A stretch of 64,000 nt of DNA. It comes from Winogradskyella wichelsiae (GTDB taxonomy: Bacteria; Bacteroidota; Bacteroidia; Flavobacteriales; Flavobacteriaceae). The number at the start of each line of letters is the position of its first letter. Positions within the stretch are counted from its first letter, which is position 1. Under the pieces are notes generated by a model. The model ran no database searches, was not told where the DNA came from, and saw only the letters and a list, made by a program, of their open reading frames with translations. Below are positions 46,176-54,826 of this stretch, in pieces. The DNA lies in NCBI RefSeq assembly GCF_013403925.1, contig NZ_JABFDJ010000001.1, positions 186,001 to 250,000 on the forward strand, written 5' to 3'. The position numbers and the translations under genes were made by a program.

Positions 46176-47270
46176 ATGATTATACAAGACGTCATTAATC
46201 ACTTACACAACTTAGCTCCTTTAGCTTATGCTGAAGATTTTGATAACGTAGGTCTTTTAGTTGGTGATAAAAATGAAAGCGTTACAGGTATCCTTGTTAC
46301 ATTAGACACACTTGAAGAAGTTGTAGATGAGGCTATTGAAAACAAGTGTAACCTTATAGTAAGCTTCCACCCTATTATTTTTAAAGGTTTAAAAAAACTC
46401 ACCGGAAAAACTTATGTAGAGCGTGTTGTAATTAAAGCGATTAAAAATAACATCGCCATATTTTCAATTCACACGGCTTTAGATAATGCTTTTCAAGGTG
46501 TTAATTCTATCATTTGTGACCAATTAGGCTTATTGAGTAAAAAAGTTTTAATCCCACAAACAGGCACGATTAAAAAACTGCAAACTTATGTTCCAAAAGA
46601 AAATGCAGAAGCATTAAGAATAGCTTTATTTGAAGTTGGAGCTGGAAGTATTGGCAATTACGAATCCTGTAGTTTTAATGTTGAAGGTGAAGGCACTTAT
46701 TTAGGTAACGAAAATTCAAATCCTGTAATTGGTAAAAAAGGTGAGTTCCATACAGAAAAAGAGATCGCCATTTCTATAACTTACACAAAACATCTTGAGT
46801 CTAGTATTTTAAAGACACTTTTTGAAATGCATCCTTATGAAGAAGTCGCTTATGAAATTACAACCTTAGAAAACACCAATCAACATATAGGTATAGGTAT
46901 GATAGGTGAGCTCGAAACAGCTTTAGAAACCAAAGATTGTCTTAATTTCATTAAAACTAGAATGAATACAGAATGTATTAAACATTCTAAATCATTAAGC
47001 AAACCTATAAAAAAAATCGCTGTTTTAGGCGGATCAGGCAGTTTTGCAATTCCGGCTGCAAAAGCTATGAATGCTGACCTTTTCATTACTGCAGACTTAA
47101 AATATCATGATTTTTTTAGTGCCGAAAACGATATTATTTTAGCCGATATTGGTCATTACGAAAGCGAACAGTTCACAAAATCGTTTTTAGTAGACTATCT
47201 GTCGAAAAAAATCACTAATTTTGCCATCATTTTATCAAAGACAAATACAAATCCGATAAAGTATTTATAA
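46176..47270 (+). CDS. Nif3-like dinuclear metal-centre protein (YqfO/NIF3 family)
   Basis: 364 residues, the long form with an inserted PII-like domain (about 130-240, starting KLQTYVPKENAEALR). Metal-ligand motifs include SFHPIIFKGLKKL (His), FSIHTALDNAFQG (His/Asp) and the C-terminal GDxxxHD-like segment LKYHDFFSAEN followed by IGHYESEQ. The family forms hexameric rings. It is proposed to be a GTP cyclohydrolase-like or regulatory metal protein, but its role is not settled. It is 2 bases from the next gene, a conserved pair in Bacteroidota. Confidence 0.92.
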   Translation: MIIQDVINHLHNLAPLAYAEDFDNVGLLVGDKNESVTGILVTLDTLEEVVDEAIENKCNLIVSFHPIIFKGLKKLTGKTYVERVVIKAIKNNIAIFSIHTALDNAFQGVNSIICDQLGLLSKKVLIPQTGTIKKLQTYVPKENAEALRIALFEVGAGSIGNYESCSFNVEGEGTYLGNENSNPVIGKKGEFHTEKEIAISITYTKHLESSILKTLFEMHPYEEVAYEITTLENTNQHIGIGMIGELETALETKDCLNFIKTRMNTECIKHSKSLSKPIKKIAVLGGSGSFAIPAAKAMNADLFITADLKYHDFFSAENDIILADIGHYESEQFTKSFLVDYLSKKITNFAIILSKTNTNPIKYL

Positions 47271-47272
47271 TT

Positions 47273-48058
47273 ATGGCAAAGAAAGCTGAAGTTTCTGTTG
47301 AAGAGCGATTAAGAGCACTATATGATTTACAATTAATTGACTCTAGAGTAGATGAAATAAGAAATGTCAGAGGTGAGCTTCCTTTAGAAGTGAGAGATTT
47401 AGAAGACGAAGTTGAAGGACTTAACTTAAGAATGGATAAGCTAAATGATAGCTTAACTATTATTGATGAAGACATTAAAGGAAAGAAAAACTTAATTGAA
47501 GAAGCAAAAACTTTAATTAAAAAATACACTGAGCAACAAAAGAATGTTAGAAATAACAGAGAATATAACTCATTGACAAAAGAAATTGAATTTCAAGAAT
47601 TAGAGATTCAATTGGCTGAAAAAAACATTAAAGAATTCAAAGTTCAGATAGAGCAGAAAAAAGAAGTTATTTCTGGAACTAAAGATCGTTTAAAGGATCG
47701 TGTAGCACACTTAAAGCATAAAAAAGGTGAACTTAACGAAATCTTAAAGGAAACTGAAAAAGAAGAAGATGCTTTAAAAGGAAAGTCTGAAGATTTTCAA
47801 AAGAAAATTGATGACCGTTTAGTTAAGGCTTACCAAAGAATTAGAAACAACGTTAAAAATGGTTTAGCTGTTGTTGCTATTGAGCGTGGTGCTTCTGGAG
47901 GTTCTTTCTTTACAATTCCACCACAAATTCAAGTAGAGATTGCTTCTCGTAAAAAAGTAATTACTGATGAGCATAGTGGACGTATCTTAGTTGATGCTGA
48001 ATTAGCTGAAGAAGAAAAAATAAAAATGAACAAATTATTCGCTAAACTTAGCAAGTAG
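47273..48058 (+). CDS. Coiled-coil protein of the C4 zinc-ribbon (CT398/DUF164-like) family, cysteines lost
   Basis: 261 residues. Residues about 10-180 form a long antiparallel coiled coil (ERLRALYDLQLIDSRVDEIR and following heptads). The C-terminal ribbon keeps its framework, with IPPQIQVEI, RKKVI and SGRILVD, but the four expected zinc cysteines read Ser, Ser, Asp and Ser (GASGGSF and TDEHSGRI). Related proteins have two CxxC pairs at these places. Members are linked to motility or nucleic-acid binding in other bacteria; the role here is unknown. It forms a probable operon with the Nif3-like gene. Confidence 0.88.
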   Translation: MAKKAEVSVEERLRALYDLQLIDSRVDEIRNVRGELPLEVRDLEDEVEGLNLRMDKLNDSLTIIDEDIKGKKNLIEEAKTLIKKYTEQQKNVRNNREYNSLTKEIEFQELEIQLAEKNIKEFKVQIEQKKEVISGTKDRLKDRVAHLKHKKGELNEILKETEKEEDALKGKSEDFQKKIDDRLVKAYQRIRNNVKNGLAVVAIERGASGGSFFTIPPQIQVEIASRKKVITDEHSGRILVDAELAEEEKIKMNKLFAKLSK

Positions 48059-48076
48059 TTTTTCAATACTTTATAT

Positions 48077-48110
48077 AAAAAAAGCCTTTGCATTAGCAAA
48101 GGCTTTTTTT
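48077..48110 (+). terminator. Rho-independent terminator after the coiled-coil protein gene
   Basis: A perfect 15-base-pair stem (48077-48091 with 48096-48110) on an ATTA loop, ending in a run of eight Ts. Confidence 0.92.
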
Positions 48111-48207
48111 TGTGACTTAAAAGTAGAACATTGTTCTTAACATTATTTTACAATAATTGAGATTAAGGTTTTATAACTTAACCCGACTAAAAAAGAAAAA
48201 TTAAAAG

Positions 48208-48870
48208 ATGAAAAAGTTACTATCTGTTTTAACCATTGCCTTATTATTTAGTTGCCATAATCAGGCACAAGTAAACCCGAAACAACAAGCTGTTATAGAT
48301 GCAGAACCTGTAACTGTTCCTTTAAAAGACGGAAAAGCCAAAGCTTATTTTGCAAGCGGATGTTTTTGGTGCGTTGAAGCTATTTTTGAAAGTGTAAAAG
48401 GTGTTGACGAATCTATATCAGGTTATTCTGGTGGATTTTCAAAAAATCCTACGTACGAAGCTAGCAATACAGGTAAAACAGGACATGCAGAAGCCGTAGA
48501 GATTATTTACGATCCAGAGATTATAAGTTTTAAAGAACTAGTTGACGTGTATTTTGGTTCTCAAATTCCAACGCAAGTTAATGGACAAGGACCAGATCAT
48601 GGGTCTCAATACCGTTCTATTATATTTTACCAAAATAACGAGCAAAAGAAAATTATCGAAGATAAGAAAGCTGCTTTAGCAAAAGAATTAGATGCTGTAA
48701 TTGCCGCTGAAGTTTATCCTTTTCAAAAATTTTGGATCGCTGAAGATTATCACCAAAACTATGAACGTCTTCATCCTAATCAAGGTTATATTCAAGGGGT
48801 TTCTATTCCGAGACTAAACAAGTTTAAGGCTAAATTTCCTGAGTTATTAAAAAGTGATTTAAAACATTAG
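48208..48870 (+). CDS. msrA: Peptide-methionine (S)-S-oxide reductase MsrA, exported lipoprotein
   Basis: 220 residues. It starts MKKLLSVLTIALLFSCHNQ, with a lipobox ending at Cys16, so the enzyme is exported and lipid-anchored. The catalytic motif GCFWC (Cys52) opens the MsrA domain. SGYSGG, GHAEAVEI, DHGSQYRS and EDYHQNY are all present. It repairs Met-S-sulfoxide in envelope proteins. It is a single gene; the hairpin downstream is a likely terminator. Confidence 0.96.
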   Translation: MKKLLSVLTIALLFSCHNQAQVNPKQQAVIDAEPVTVPLKDGKAKAYFASGCFWCVEAIFESVKGVDESISGYSGGFSKNPTYEASNTGKTGHAEAVEIIYDPEIISFKELVDVYFGSQIPTQVNGQGPDHGSQYRSIIFYQNNEQKKIIEDKKAALAKELDAVIAAEVYPFQKFWIAEDYHQNYERLHPNQGYIQGVSIPRLNKFKAKFPELLKSDLKH

Positions 48871-48880
48871 TATATAGCAA

Positions 48881-48915
48881 AAGACCTATAACGTTATTTC
48901 AACATTATAGGTCTT
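48881..48915 (+). terminator. Hairpin after msrA, probable terminator
   Basis: AAGACCTATA (48881-48890) pairs perfectly with TATAGGTCTT (48906-48915), with inner pairs extending the stem to about 15 with one mismatch. The following T content is modest, so it may be a weaker or bidirectional terminator. Confidence 0.6.
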
Positions 48916-49011
48916 ACTGTTTTACTTCTCTAAGAGTTATTCAATCTCAACACTTATTACTGGATTTAATATTCCAATTTTAATAGGTTTGAGGTTTTGC
49001 ATATTGATTCA

Positions 49012-50445
49012 TTAACCATCTCCTAAAGGTAATTCTGGTTCATTATTTGATTTCGACTTTAAAAACGGATGTATAAATACATAAATTAACAACGCTATAG
49101 CAGCCAAAGTAATAGGTATCACAAGAGCATAAATTAAAATAACCTTATTAGGTGATGCTTCACTTATCCATCCTTTAATTTCCGTAACAACCAAACTAAT
49201 ATTAAGATATACAATAATGGCCGTACTAATCCAAGCTAAAATTTTAACCCATAATTTTATTGCAAATTCCTTCATCATTTTTTTATCTGAATTAAAATGA
49301 ATGAGAGGAATAATAGCAAACCCCAATTGTAAACTTAAAACAACCTGACTCAATACTAAAAGGTTTCCTAAAGCAGATTCACCAAAATATAATATGGTAA
49401 ACAACGCTGGGATTATAGCCAATAAGCGCGTTATTAAACGCCTTAACCACGGCTTTATACGAAGATTTAAATGCCCTTCCATAACAATTTGCCCCGCTAG
49501 TGTACCAGTAATCGTTGAACTTTGCCCTGCTGCAATTAAAGCAATCGCAAAAAAAGCTGGAGCTACACTTCCAAAAAGATTCTCCAATAATTTAGACGCA
49601 TCTTGGATTTCTGCAATGTTATAGTATCCATTAACATAAAATGCAGATCCTGCTAAAACTAAAATAGCGGCATTCACAAAAAAAGCGAGATTTAAAGCTA
49701 TTGTAGTATCTATAAAATTATATCTAATAGCTTTTGTTATCCCTTTAAAAGTTCGGTCAATCTTTCTTGTTTGTACTAATGAAGAGTGTAAATACAAATT
49801 ATGAGGCATTACAGTTGCACCAATAATCCCAATACCAATATAAAGTGCGTCATCAGATAAACCCGTAGGCATAAGTCCTTTTACCACATCCGTATAAACA
49901 GGCCCCGTAATTAGCATTTCAACCACAAAAGATGCTCCTATGATAAAAACAAGACAAACGATAAATACCTCCATAGTCCGCATTCCTTTTTTTAGCAAGT
50001 ATAAAAGTAAAACAGTATCTAGAGCGGTTAGACTTATTCCCCATATTAGAGGAAGACCAAAAAGTAAATTTAACCCAATGGCCATACCAATAATTTCAGC
50101 TAAATCGCATGCTGCAATAGCAATTTCAGCCAAAATATATAAAGGTATATTAGCCCAACTAGGATAGGCATTTCTAGAAGCTTGTGCAAGATCAAGTCCT
50201 TTTACAATTCCTAATCTAGCACTTAAAGACTGTAATAAAAGGGCTATAAGGTTAGACATTAAAAGCACCCAAATTAATTTATAGCCAAATTGAGAACCTG
50301 CTGCAATATCGGTAGCCCAATTTCCTGGATCCATATACCCTACACTTATAAGGTATGCTGGCCCTATGAAAGCTAGTATTTTTCTCCAGCCTTTTTTATT
50401 TGTGCTAACTGAAGAATTCACCTCACTTAATGATTCTAAACTCAT
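49012..50445 (-). CDS. Nramp-family divalent metal (Mn2+/Fe2+) transporter
   Basis: 477 residues, 11-12 transmembrane helices. The metal-site motif DPGNW occurs in SVGYMDPGNWATD on helix 1. The helix 6 motif reads ATVMPHNLYLHSSLVQT, and GQSSTITGTLAGQIVMEGHL is the consensus transport motif. These are the MntH/Nramp determinants for Mn2+ and Fe2+ import with protons. It is a single gene, divergent from a lipoprotein gene. An inverted repeat lies about 124 bases upstream. Confidence 0.93.
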   Translation of the reverse strand: MSLESLSEVNSSVSTNKKGWRKILAFIGPAYLISVGYMDPGNWATDIAAGSQFGYKLIWVLLMSNLIALLLQSLSARLGIVKGLDLAQASRNAYPSWANIPLYILAEIAIAACDLAEIIGMAIGLNLLFGLPLIWGISLTALDTVLLLYLLKKGMRTMEVFIVCLVFIIGASFVVEMLITGPVYTDVVKGLMPTGLSDDALYIGIGIIGATVMPHNLYLHSSLVQTRKIDRTFKGITKAIRYNFIDTTIALNLAFFVNAAILVLAGSAFYVNGYYNIAEIQDASKLLENLFGSVAPAFFAIALIAAGQSSTITGTLAGQIVMEGHLNLRIKPWLRRLITRLLAIIPALFTILYFGESALGNLLVLSQVVLSLQLGFAIIPLIHFNSDKKMMKEFAIKLWVKILAWISTAIIVYLNISLVVTEIKGWISEASPNKVILIYALVIPITLAAIALLIYVFIHPFLKSKSNNEPELPLGDG

Positions 50446-50755
50446 AAGTCTTTGAAATTTTCCATCATAAACTAATTATAACTTAAGGCTACAAAACTAC
50501 AACGGAAATTTGAGGAATAGCACTTCTAATACCGAACAAATCTCATTAGTAATAAAGAATAAATATATTTCAATATTTATTGTATTGAATTACATATTTC
50601 AACATTACGTAGAGAATAAATCAGAATAAAGCAATAATAAATAAAGAGCTTTAATAAGAGATTCTTTTAGCAAGTAATCCCTTTTTTACTTCAAAATAAT
50701 TAGTCTCATTATACATCGTTGATTAATTTTGTATTGAATAAAAATCACTTTTACT
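50446..50755. promoter_or_regulatory. 310-base divergent gap with an inverted repeat upstream of the Nramp gene
   Basis: The gap is very AT-rich and has no open frame or RNA gene that I can support. It holds TTCAATA-N7-TATTGAA (50569-50589), a perfect 7-base inverted repeat that could bind a metalloregulator for the Nramp gene. TTTTGTATTG near 50727-50736 could be part of a promoter for the lipoprotein gene at 50756. Nothing else stands out. Confidence 0.35.
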
Positions 50756-51445
50756 ATGAAATCATTTTATCTTGGCTTAATATGTTTAATGCTTGTTTCA
50801 AGTTGCAAATCCGATAACAAGGAAGAAATTGCAGTAGAAACTAAGAAAGAAATAGCATTAGCAGAAAAAATTGCCAATGCCCATGGTTTTGAAAATTGGA
50901 AAAATGTTTCAAAGGTAAGTTTCACATTCCAAGTAGATAAAGATACTCTTAAAGGAAAAGGAAGAACTTGGACCTGGTTTCCTAAAGAAGACAAAGTCCT
51001 TTTAAGAGATAACGACACGACTTATAATTATATAAGAAGCCAAGTAGACAGCACAACGATTGCTATAGATAAAGCATTTATTAATGATAAATTTTGGTTA
51101 TTAATCCCTTTTCAAATGGTTTGGGATACCTCTGCAAATATAAGTGAGCCAAAAAAATCGGAAGCTCCAATAAGTAAAACAGAATTAAACATGACGACAC
51201 TTACTTATTCTGATAATGGTGGTTATACACCAGGAGATGCTTATGATATTTATTACGATGACAACTACATCATTAAAGAATGGACTTATAGAAAAGGAAA
51301 TTCTGAAGCACCTTCACTTTCTACGACATTTGAAAATATTAAAATTTTTAATGGTATCAAAATTGCTATAGATCACAAACAAGAAGGTGCAACCTGGAAT
51401 CTTAATTTTACAGATGTGAGCATTACTTTGGACACCAAAAAATAA
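50756..51445 (+). CDS. Lipoprotein of the DUF6503-like type
   Basis: 229 residues. The lipobox is VSSC (Cys17), followed by a charged linker. The single domain starts AEKIANAHGFENWKNVSKVSFTF and carries GRTWTWFPKEDKV, INDKFWLLIPFQMVWD, PGDAYDIYYDDNYIIKEWTYRK and a closing FNLNFTDV-like strand (WNLNFTDVSI). This matches a widespread flavobacterial outer-surface lipoprotein family of unknown function, with a beta-rich fold somewhat like LolA. It stands alone and shares a terminator with the convergent kinase gene. Confidence 0.8.
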   Translation: MKSFYLGLICLMLVSSCKSDNKEEIAVETKKEIALAEKIANAHGFENWKNVSKVSFTFQVDKDTLKGKGRTWTWFPKEDKVLLRDNDTTYNYIRSQVDSTTIAIDKAFINDKFWLLIPFQMVWDTSANISEPKKSEAPISKTELNMTTLTYSDNGGYTPGDAYDIYYDDNYIIKEWTYRKGNSEAPSLSTTFENIKIFNGIKIAIDHKQEGATWNLNFTDVSITLDTKK

Positions 51446-51544
51446 GGTCTTACATTTACAACCTATAATGTAAGTTTCACGCAGATAGTTTCGACTTAAA
51501 GCGTATAGCTTACATTTTCCGCCTTTTGGCGCCTATATATATTT

Positions 51545-51577
51545 AAAGCATCTCATCTTTTAAGATTGAGGTGCTTT
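51545..51577. terminator. Hairpin between the lipoprotein and histidine kinase genes
   Basis: A stem of about 15 pairs (51545-51559 with 51562-51577, one G-T pair and one bulge), followed by Ts on the plus strand. It overlaps the last codons of the convergent kinase gene. A short CGCC-TTTT-GGCG hairpin also lies at about 51520-51531. Confidence 0.65.
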
Positions 51578-52960
51578 TTCATTTAAGTCAATATCAATAT
51601 TAAATAAAAAGGATGTTCCTTCTCCTTCTTTACTTTCTATGATTAAATTATCGCCTAGCATTTCAATGTAAGCTTTAGATATAGAAAGTCCGATGCCGCT
51701 GCCATGAAGTGCATTTTTGTTAGCGACATCGACTTGATAAAAAGGATTAAAGATGGTCTCTATTTTGTCTTCAGGAATACCAATTCCTGTATCTCTTAAC
51801 ATAAATTGTATTTGAGGTTTAACACTATCTAAATGACAACTTAGTGAAATATGACCACCTTCAGGCGTGTATTTTATTGCATTTTCTACCAAATGCATTA
51901 ATGCTACTTTGAACTTATCAAGATCTGAGTTAACGTAACATTCTTTTTTAGGAATAAAATTATTTAAAACAAACTGAACCTTTTTAGATTTTGCTTCAGG
52001 TAAAAATAATTGATGAATTGACGCAACCGTTTCGCTAATATTAAAAGTCGATTTATTTGTACTCATTAAGCCTGTTTCTATTTTAGATATGTTCATAATA
52101 TCCGTCATAGCGTTTAACAACTCTTGGCCATTATTTTCTATAATACTAATATATTCTTTAAAATCCTCATCCTCTACATTATAAGACTTTAATAGATCTG
52201 CACAGCCAAGAATACCGTACATTGGCGTTCTAATCTCATGACTCATATTAGCCAAAAATGCAGTTTTTAACTTATCGGTTTCCTCTGCTTTTTCTTTAGC
52301 CATAATTACATTTTTGTGTTTTTCCACTAATTCTTTCTGTAAATGATTTTCTTTTAAAAGAGCGTCGTACAAATGGCGTATTAAAAATGAAACCGAAAAT
52401 ACAGTCATCAAAATAAAAAGAGTGTTATTAACACATATAATGATTAAGACTTCAAGTCGTTCTCCTGTAAAAACTTTTAAATCAAAAAGCTTAAAATAAA
52501 ATATTACAATAATAGTTAAGTACGCTAACCCAATAAAAACAACAGTTTTAATCCCCGCCTTTCGGCCACTAAACAAGGTGACCAAAATACTAAGCATAAA
52601 TAATATAAGTCCACTACTACTTTTTAGTCCTATATATAAAATAAGAGCAAATCCTAATAGAAATAGATTAACAGAGAACACTTTTTTCTTTGTTTGCAAA
52701 CTCATTTTATTATTAAAAAATAAAAATGCAATTACAGAAATAGCTACAGTATCTACACAAAAAACATACCATTTATCTAAAATAATAGCAGTAATAGCAC
52801 TTGGCACATAAGACATTAAACCTAGAGGGAGAATTAATATCAATATAGAAACGAATAGTTTATCTCTAAAATAAGACAATTCATCTTGCCCACTTTCTCT
52901 AGAAAAACGACTATACGTAATATACCATTGGTGGTAAGAAGACCAAAGTTTCTTTAGCAT
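51560..52960 (-). CDS. Membrane sensor histidine kinase
   Basis: 466 residues. Six hydrophobic helices (about 34-58, 68-84, 95-112, 117-131, 138-157 and 170-194) form a membrane sensor with little outside the membrane. A coiled coil then leads to HisKA with His241 (LANMSHEIRTPMYGI). The ATPase domain shows VENAIKYTPEGGH (N box), RDTGIGIPEDKI and GSGIGLSISKAYIEMLG. There is no receiver domain and no response regulator nearby, so it is an orphan kinase. It is divergent from kynU with an inverted repeat between them. Confidence 0.94.
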   Translation of the reverse strand: MLKKLWSSYHQWYITYSRFSRESGQDELSYFRDKLFVSILILILPLGLMSYVPSAITAIILDKWYVFCVDTVAISVIAFLFFNNKMSLQTKKKVFSVNLFLLGFALILYIGLKSSSGLILFMLSILVTLFSGRKAGIKTVVFIGLAYLTIIVIFYFKLFDLKVFTGERLEVLIIICVNNTLFILMTVFSVSFLIRHLYDALLKENHLQKELVEKHKNVIMAKEKAEETDKLKTAFLANMSHEIRTPMYGILGCADLLKSYNVEDEDFKEYISIIENNGQELLNAMTDIMNISKIETGLMSTNKSTFNISETVASIHQLFLPEAKSKKVQFVLNNFIPKKECYVNSDLDKFKVALMHLVENAIKYTPEGGHISLSCHLDSVKPQIQFMLRDTGIGIPEDKIETIFNPFYQVDVANKNALHGSGIGLSISKAYIEMLGDNLIIESKEGEGTSFLFNIDIDLNEKAPQS

Positions 52961-52965
52961 CTATA

Positions 52966-53036
52966 AGTTGATTGATTTCACTAAATTTAATCAGAAAATA
53001 TTAATTATACTAGTATTTCTTTACAATTAATCAACT
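52966..53036. repeat. Inverted repeat between histidine kinase and kynU
   Basis: AGTTGATTGATT (52966-52977) and AATTAATCAACT (53025-53036) are reverse complements over 12 positions with one mismatch, 47 bases apart. They flank the divergent promoter region and end 42 bases before the kynU start. They could be paired operator half-sites or chance in AT-rich DNA. Confidence 0.4.
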
Positions 53037-53078
53037 GATAACGTATACTTTAATCTATTATTAAAATATCATATAATT

Positions 53079-54380
53079 ATGCTATTTTTGTTAGCAACCG
53101 AAAACTTACTCACTTTGCCCAATTATAAAATAGATCTTGACTACGCTAAACAACAAGACAATTTAGACGAATTATCACACTACAGAGAACAATTTCATAT
53201 CCCAAAAGATAAGAATGGCAATGAACTCATTTACCTCTGTGGAAACTCTTTAGGCTTACAACCTAAATCTACAAAAGCTTACATTAATCAAGAGTTAGAC
53301 GATTGGGCCAACTTAGGTGTCGAAGGGCATACTGATGCTAAAAACCCTTGGCTACCTTATCATGAATTTTTAACGGAAGCTACTGCAAAATTAGTTGGTG
53401 CAAAACCAATTGAAGTGGTAACCATGAATTCCTTAACTGCGAATCTTCACTTCATGATGGCTTCATTTTACAAGCCAACCAAAGAGCGCCATAAAATAAT
53501 TATTGAAAGTGATGCGTTCCCTTCAGATAAATATGCTGTAGAATCCCAATTACGTCATCATGGTTACGATGATAAAGAAGGTTTAATTTTATGGTCACCA
53601 AGAGAAGGAGAAGAATTATTACGCTATGAAGATTTAGAAGCGATTTTAGAAAAACACGGAAACGAAGTTGCCTTAGTGATGGTTGGTGGCGTTAATTATT
53701 ACACAGGCCAGTTTTTCGACTTTAAACGCATTACCAACCTTGGACATCAATACGGCTGTAAAGTTGGTTTTGATTGTGCTCATGGCGCAGGAAATGTAGA
53801 TTTAGATTTACATAATTCCGGTGCAGATTTCGCGGTTTGGTGTACTTATAAATATATGAATTCTGGTCCAGGAAGTTTATCGGGTTGCTTTGTCCATGAG
53901 CGTCATGCTTATGACAAAACCTTAAATAGACTTACGGGTTGGTGGAGCCACAATAAAGACACGCGTTTTAATATGCGTCATGAATTTGATGTTTTACCAG
54001 GTGCCGAAGGTTGGCAATTAAGTAATCCACCCATTTTATCTATGGCTGCCATTAAAGCGTCTTTAGATATGTTTAATGAAATTGGAATTAAAAAACTCAT
54101 TGATAAATCAAAAAAACTAACTGGTTATTTCGAGTTTCTATTAAAAGAACTAGGCGAAGATACCATTAGAATCATCACACCCGAAAATCCTGAAGAACGC
54201 GGTTGCCAACTATCCATCCAAGTTTTAAACGCAGATAAATCCTTACACAATAAATTAACTGAAGCCGGAGTCATTAGCGATTGGAGAGAGCCCGATGTTA
54301 TTCGTTGTGCACCAACACCATTATATAATTCGTTTGAAGATGTGTATTTAATGGTAGAGAAATTGAAAGCACTTTTATGA
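53079..54380 (+). CDS. kynU: Kynureninase
   Basis: 433 residues. It is a PLP fold type I enzyme with the kynureninase hallmarks YLCGNSLGLQP, WLPYHEFLTEATAKLVGA, GFDCAHGAGNVDLDLH, the Schiff-base lysine in WCTYKYMNSGPGSLSG, and GWWSHNKDTRF. It cleaves 3-hydroxykynurenine to 3-hydroxyanthranilate plus alanine. The start is uncertain: TATTTTTG at 53083-53090 looks like a -7 box inside the reading frame, so translation may begin about 12 codons later, at the TTG giving MPNYKIDLD. Its stop overlaps the PH-like gene by 4 bases (ATGA). It begins the kynurenine cluster. Confidence 0.97.
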   Translation: MLFLLATENLLTLPNYKIDLDYAKQQDNLDELSHYREQFHIPKDKNGNELIYLCGNSLGLQPKSTKAYINQELDDWANLGVEGHTDAKNPWLPYHEFLTEATAKLVGAKPIEVVTMNSLTANLHFMMASFYKPTKERHKIIIESDAFPSDKYAVESQLRHHGYDDKEGLILWSPREGEELLRYEDLEAILEKHGNEVALVMVGGVNYYTGQFFDFKRITNLGHQYGCKVGFDCAHGAGNVDLDLHNSGADFAVWCTYKYMNSGPGSLSGCFVHERHAYDKTLNRLTGWWSHNKDTRFNMRHEFDVLPGAEGWQLSNPPILSMAAIKASLDMFNEIGIKKLIDKSKKLTGYFEFLLKELGEDTIRIITPENPEERGCQLSIQVLNADKSLHNKLTEAGVISDWREPDVIRCAPTPLYNSFEDVYLMVEKLKALL

Positions 54381-54730
54381 ATAAAATATTTTCCATTATA
54401 AAAGATGAAAACATACTTTTAAAAATCAGAAAAAAATCAGAAACGAGTTTTTCAGAATATCACTTTTTAGGATTCCTCTCTTTTTTCTACAACTTAGGGC
54501 ATGATTACTTAATAATTACAAATAAAAGAATCGTAGTCATTATTAAAGATGAATTGATAAAGAATGTAGAATATCAAGTATTTTCTAGTCTCGAATTCAA
54601 TTCTAATAACAATAATTTACAATTCAAGAATCATAAAGGTCAAACGCAAATTATTAATTTAAATAGATTTAGACCTTCGTATGAAGACATTCAGAACATC
54701 AAAAAAATATTGAATAAGACAAGTGTTTAA
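54377..54730 (+). CDS. Small PH-domain-like protein of unknown function
   Basis: 117 residues, no signal peptide. The segment DYLIITNKRIVVIIKDELIKN (in parts YLIITNKRI and VVIIKDE) resembles the start of bacterial PH-like domains (bPH), in which a beta strand TxxRI is conserved. The flanking strands SSLEFNSNNN and the C-terminal helix YEDIQNIKKILNK fit a PH fold. It overlaps kynU by 4 bases, so it is translationally coupled. Nothing links it to kynurenine chemistry; a structural or membrane-associated role is a guess. Confidence 0.7.
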   Translation: MNKIFSIIKDENILLKIRKKSETSFSEYHFLGFLSFFYNLGHDYLIITNKRIVVIIKDELIKNVEYQVFSSLEFNSNNNNLQFKNHKGQTQIINLNRFRPSYEDIQNIKKILNKTSV

Positions 54731-54776
54731 TCTGAATTCTAAAATATCAACACTTCAAATATAGCATTAGCAACAA

Positions 54777-54807
54777 TTTGAAACCATAAAACTGATTTCT
54801 GCCTTTG
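54777..54807 (+). promoter_or_regulatory. Putative promoter for kmo
   Basis: TTTG (54777-54780), 19 bases, then TGCCTTTG (54800-54807), one mismatch from TAnnTTTG. It is 20 bases before the kmo ATG, so kmo may have its own transcript start besides read-through from kynU. Confidence 0.5.
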
Positions 54808-54826
54808 TAGAGATAACAAAAACATT

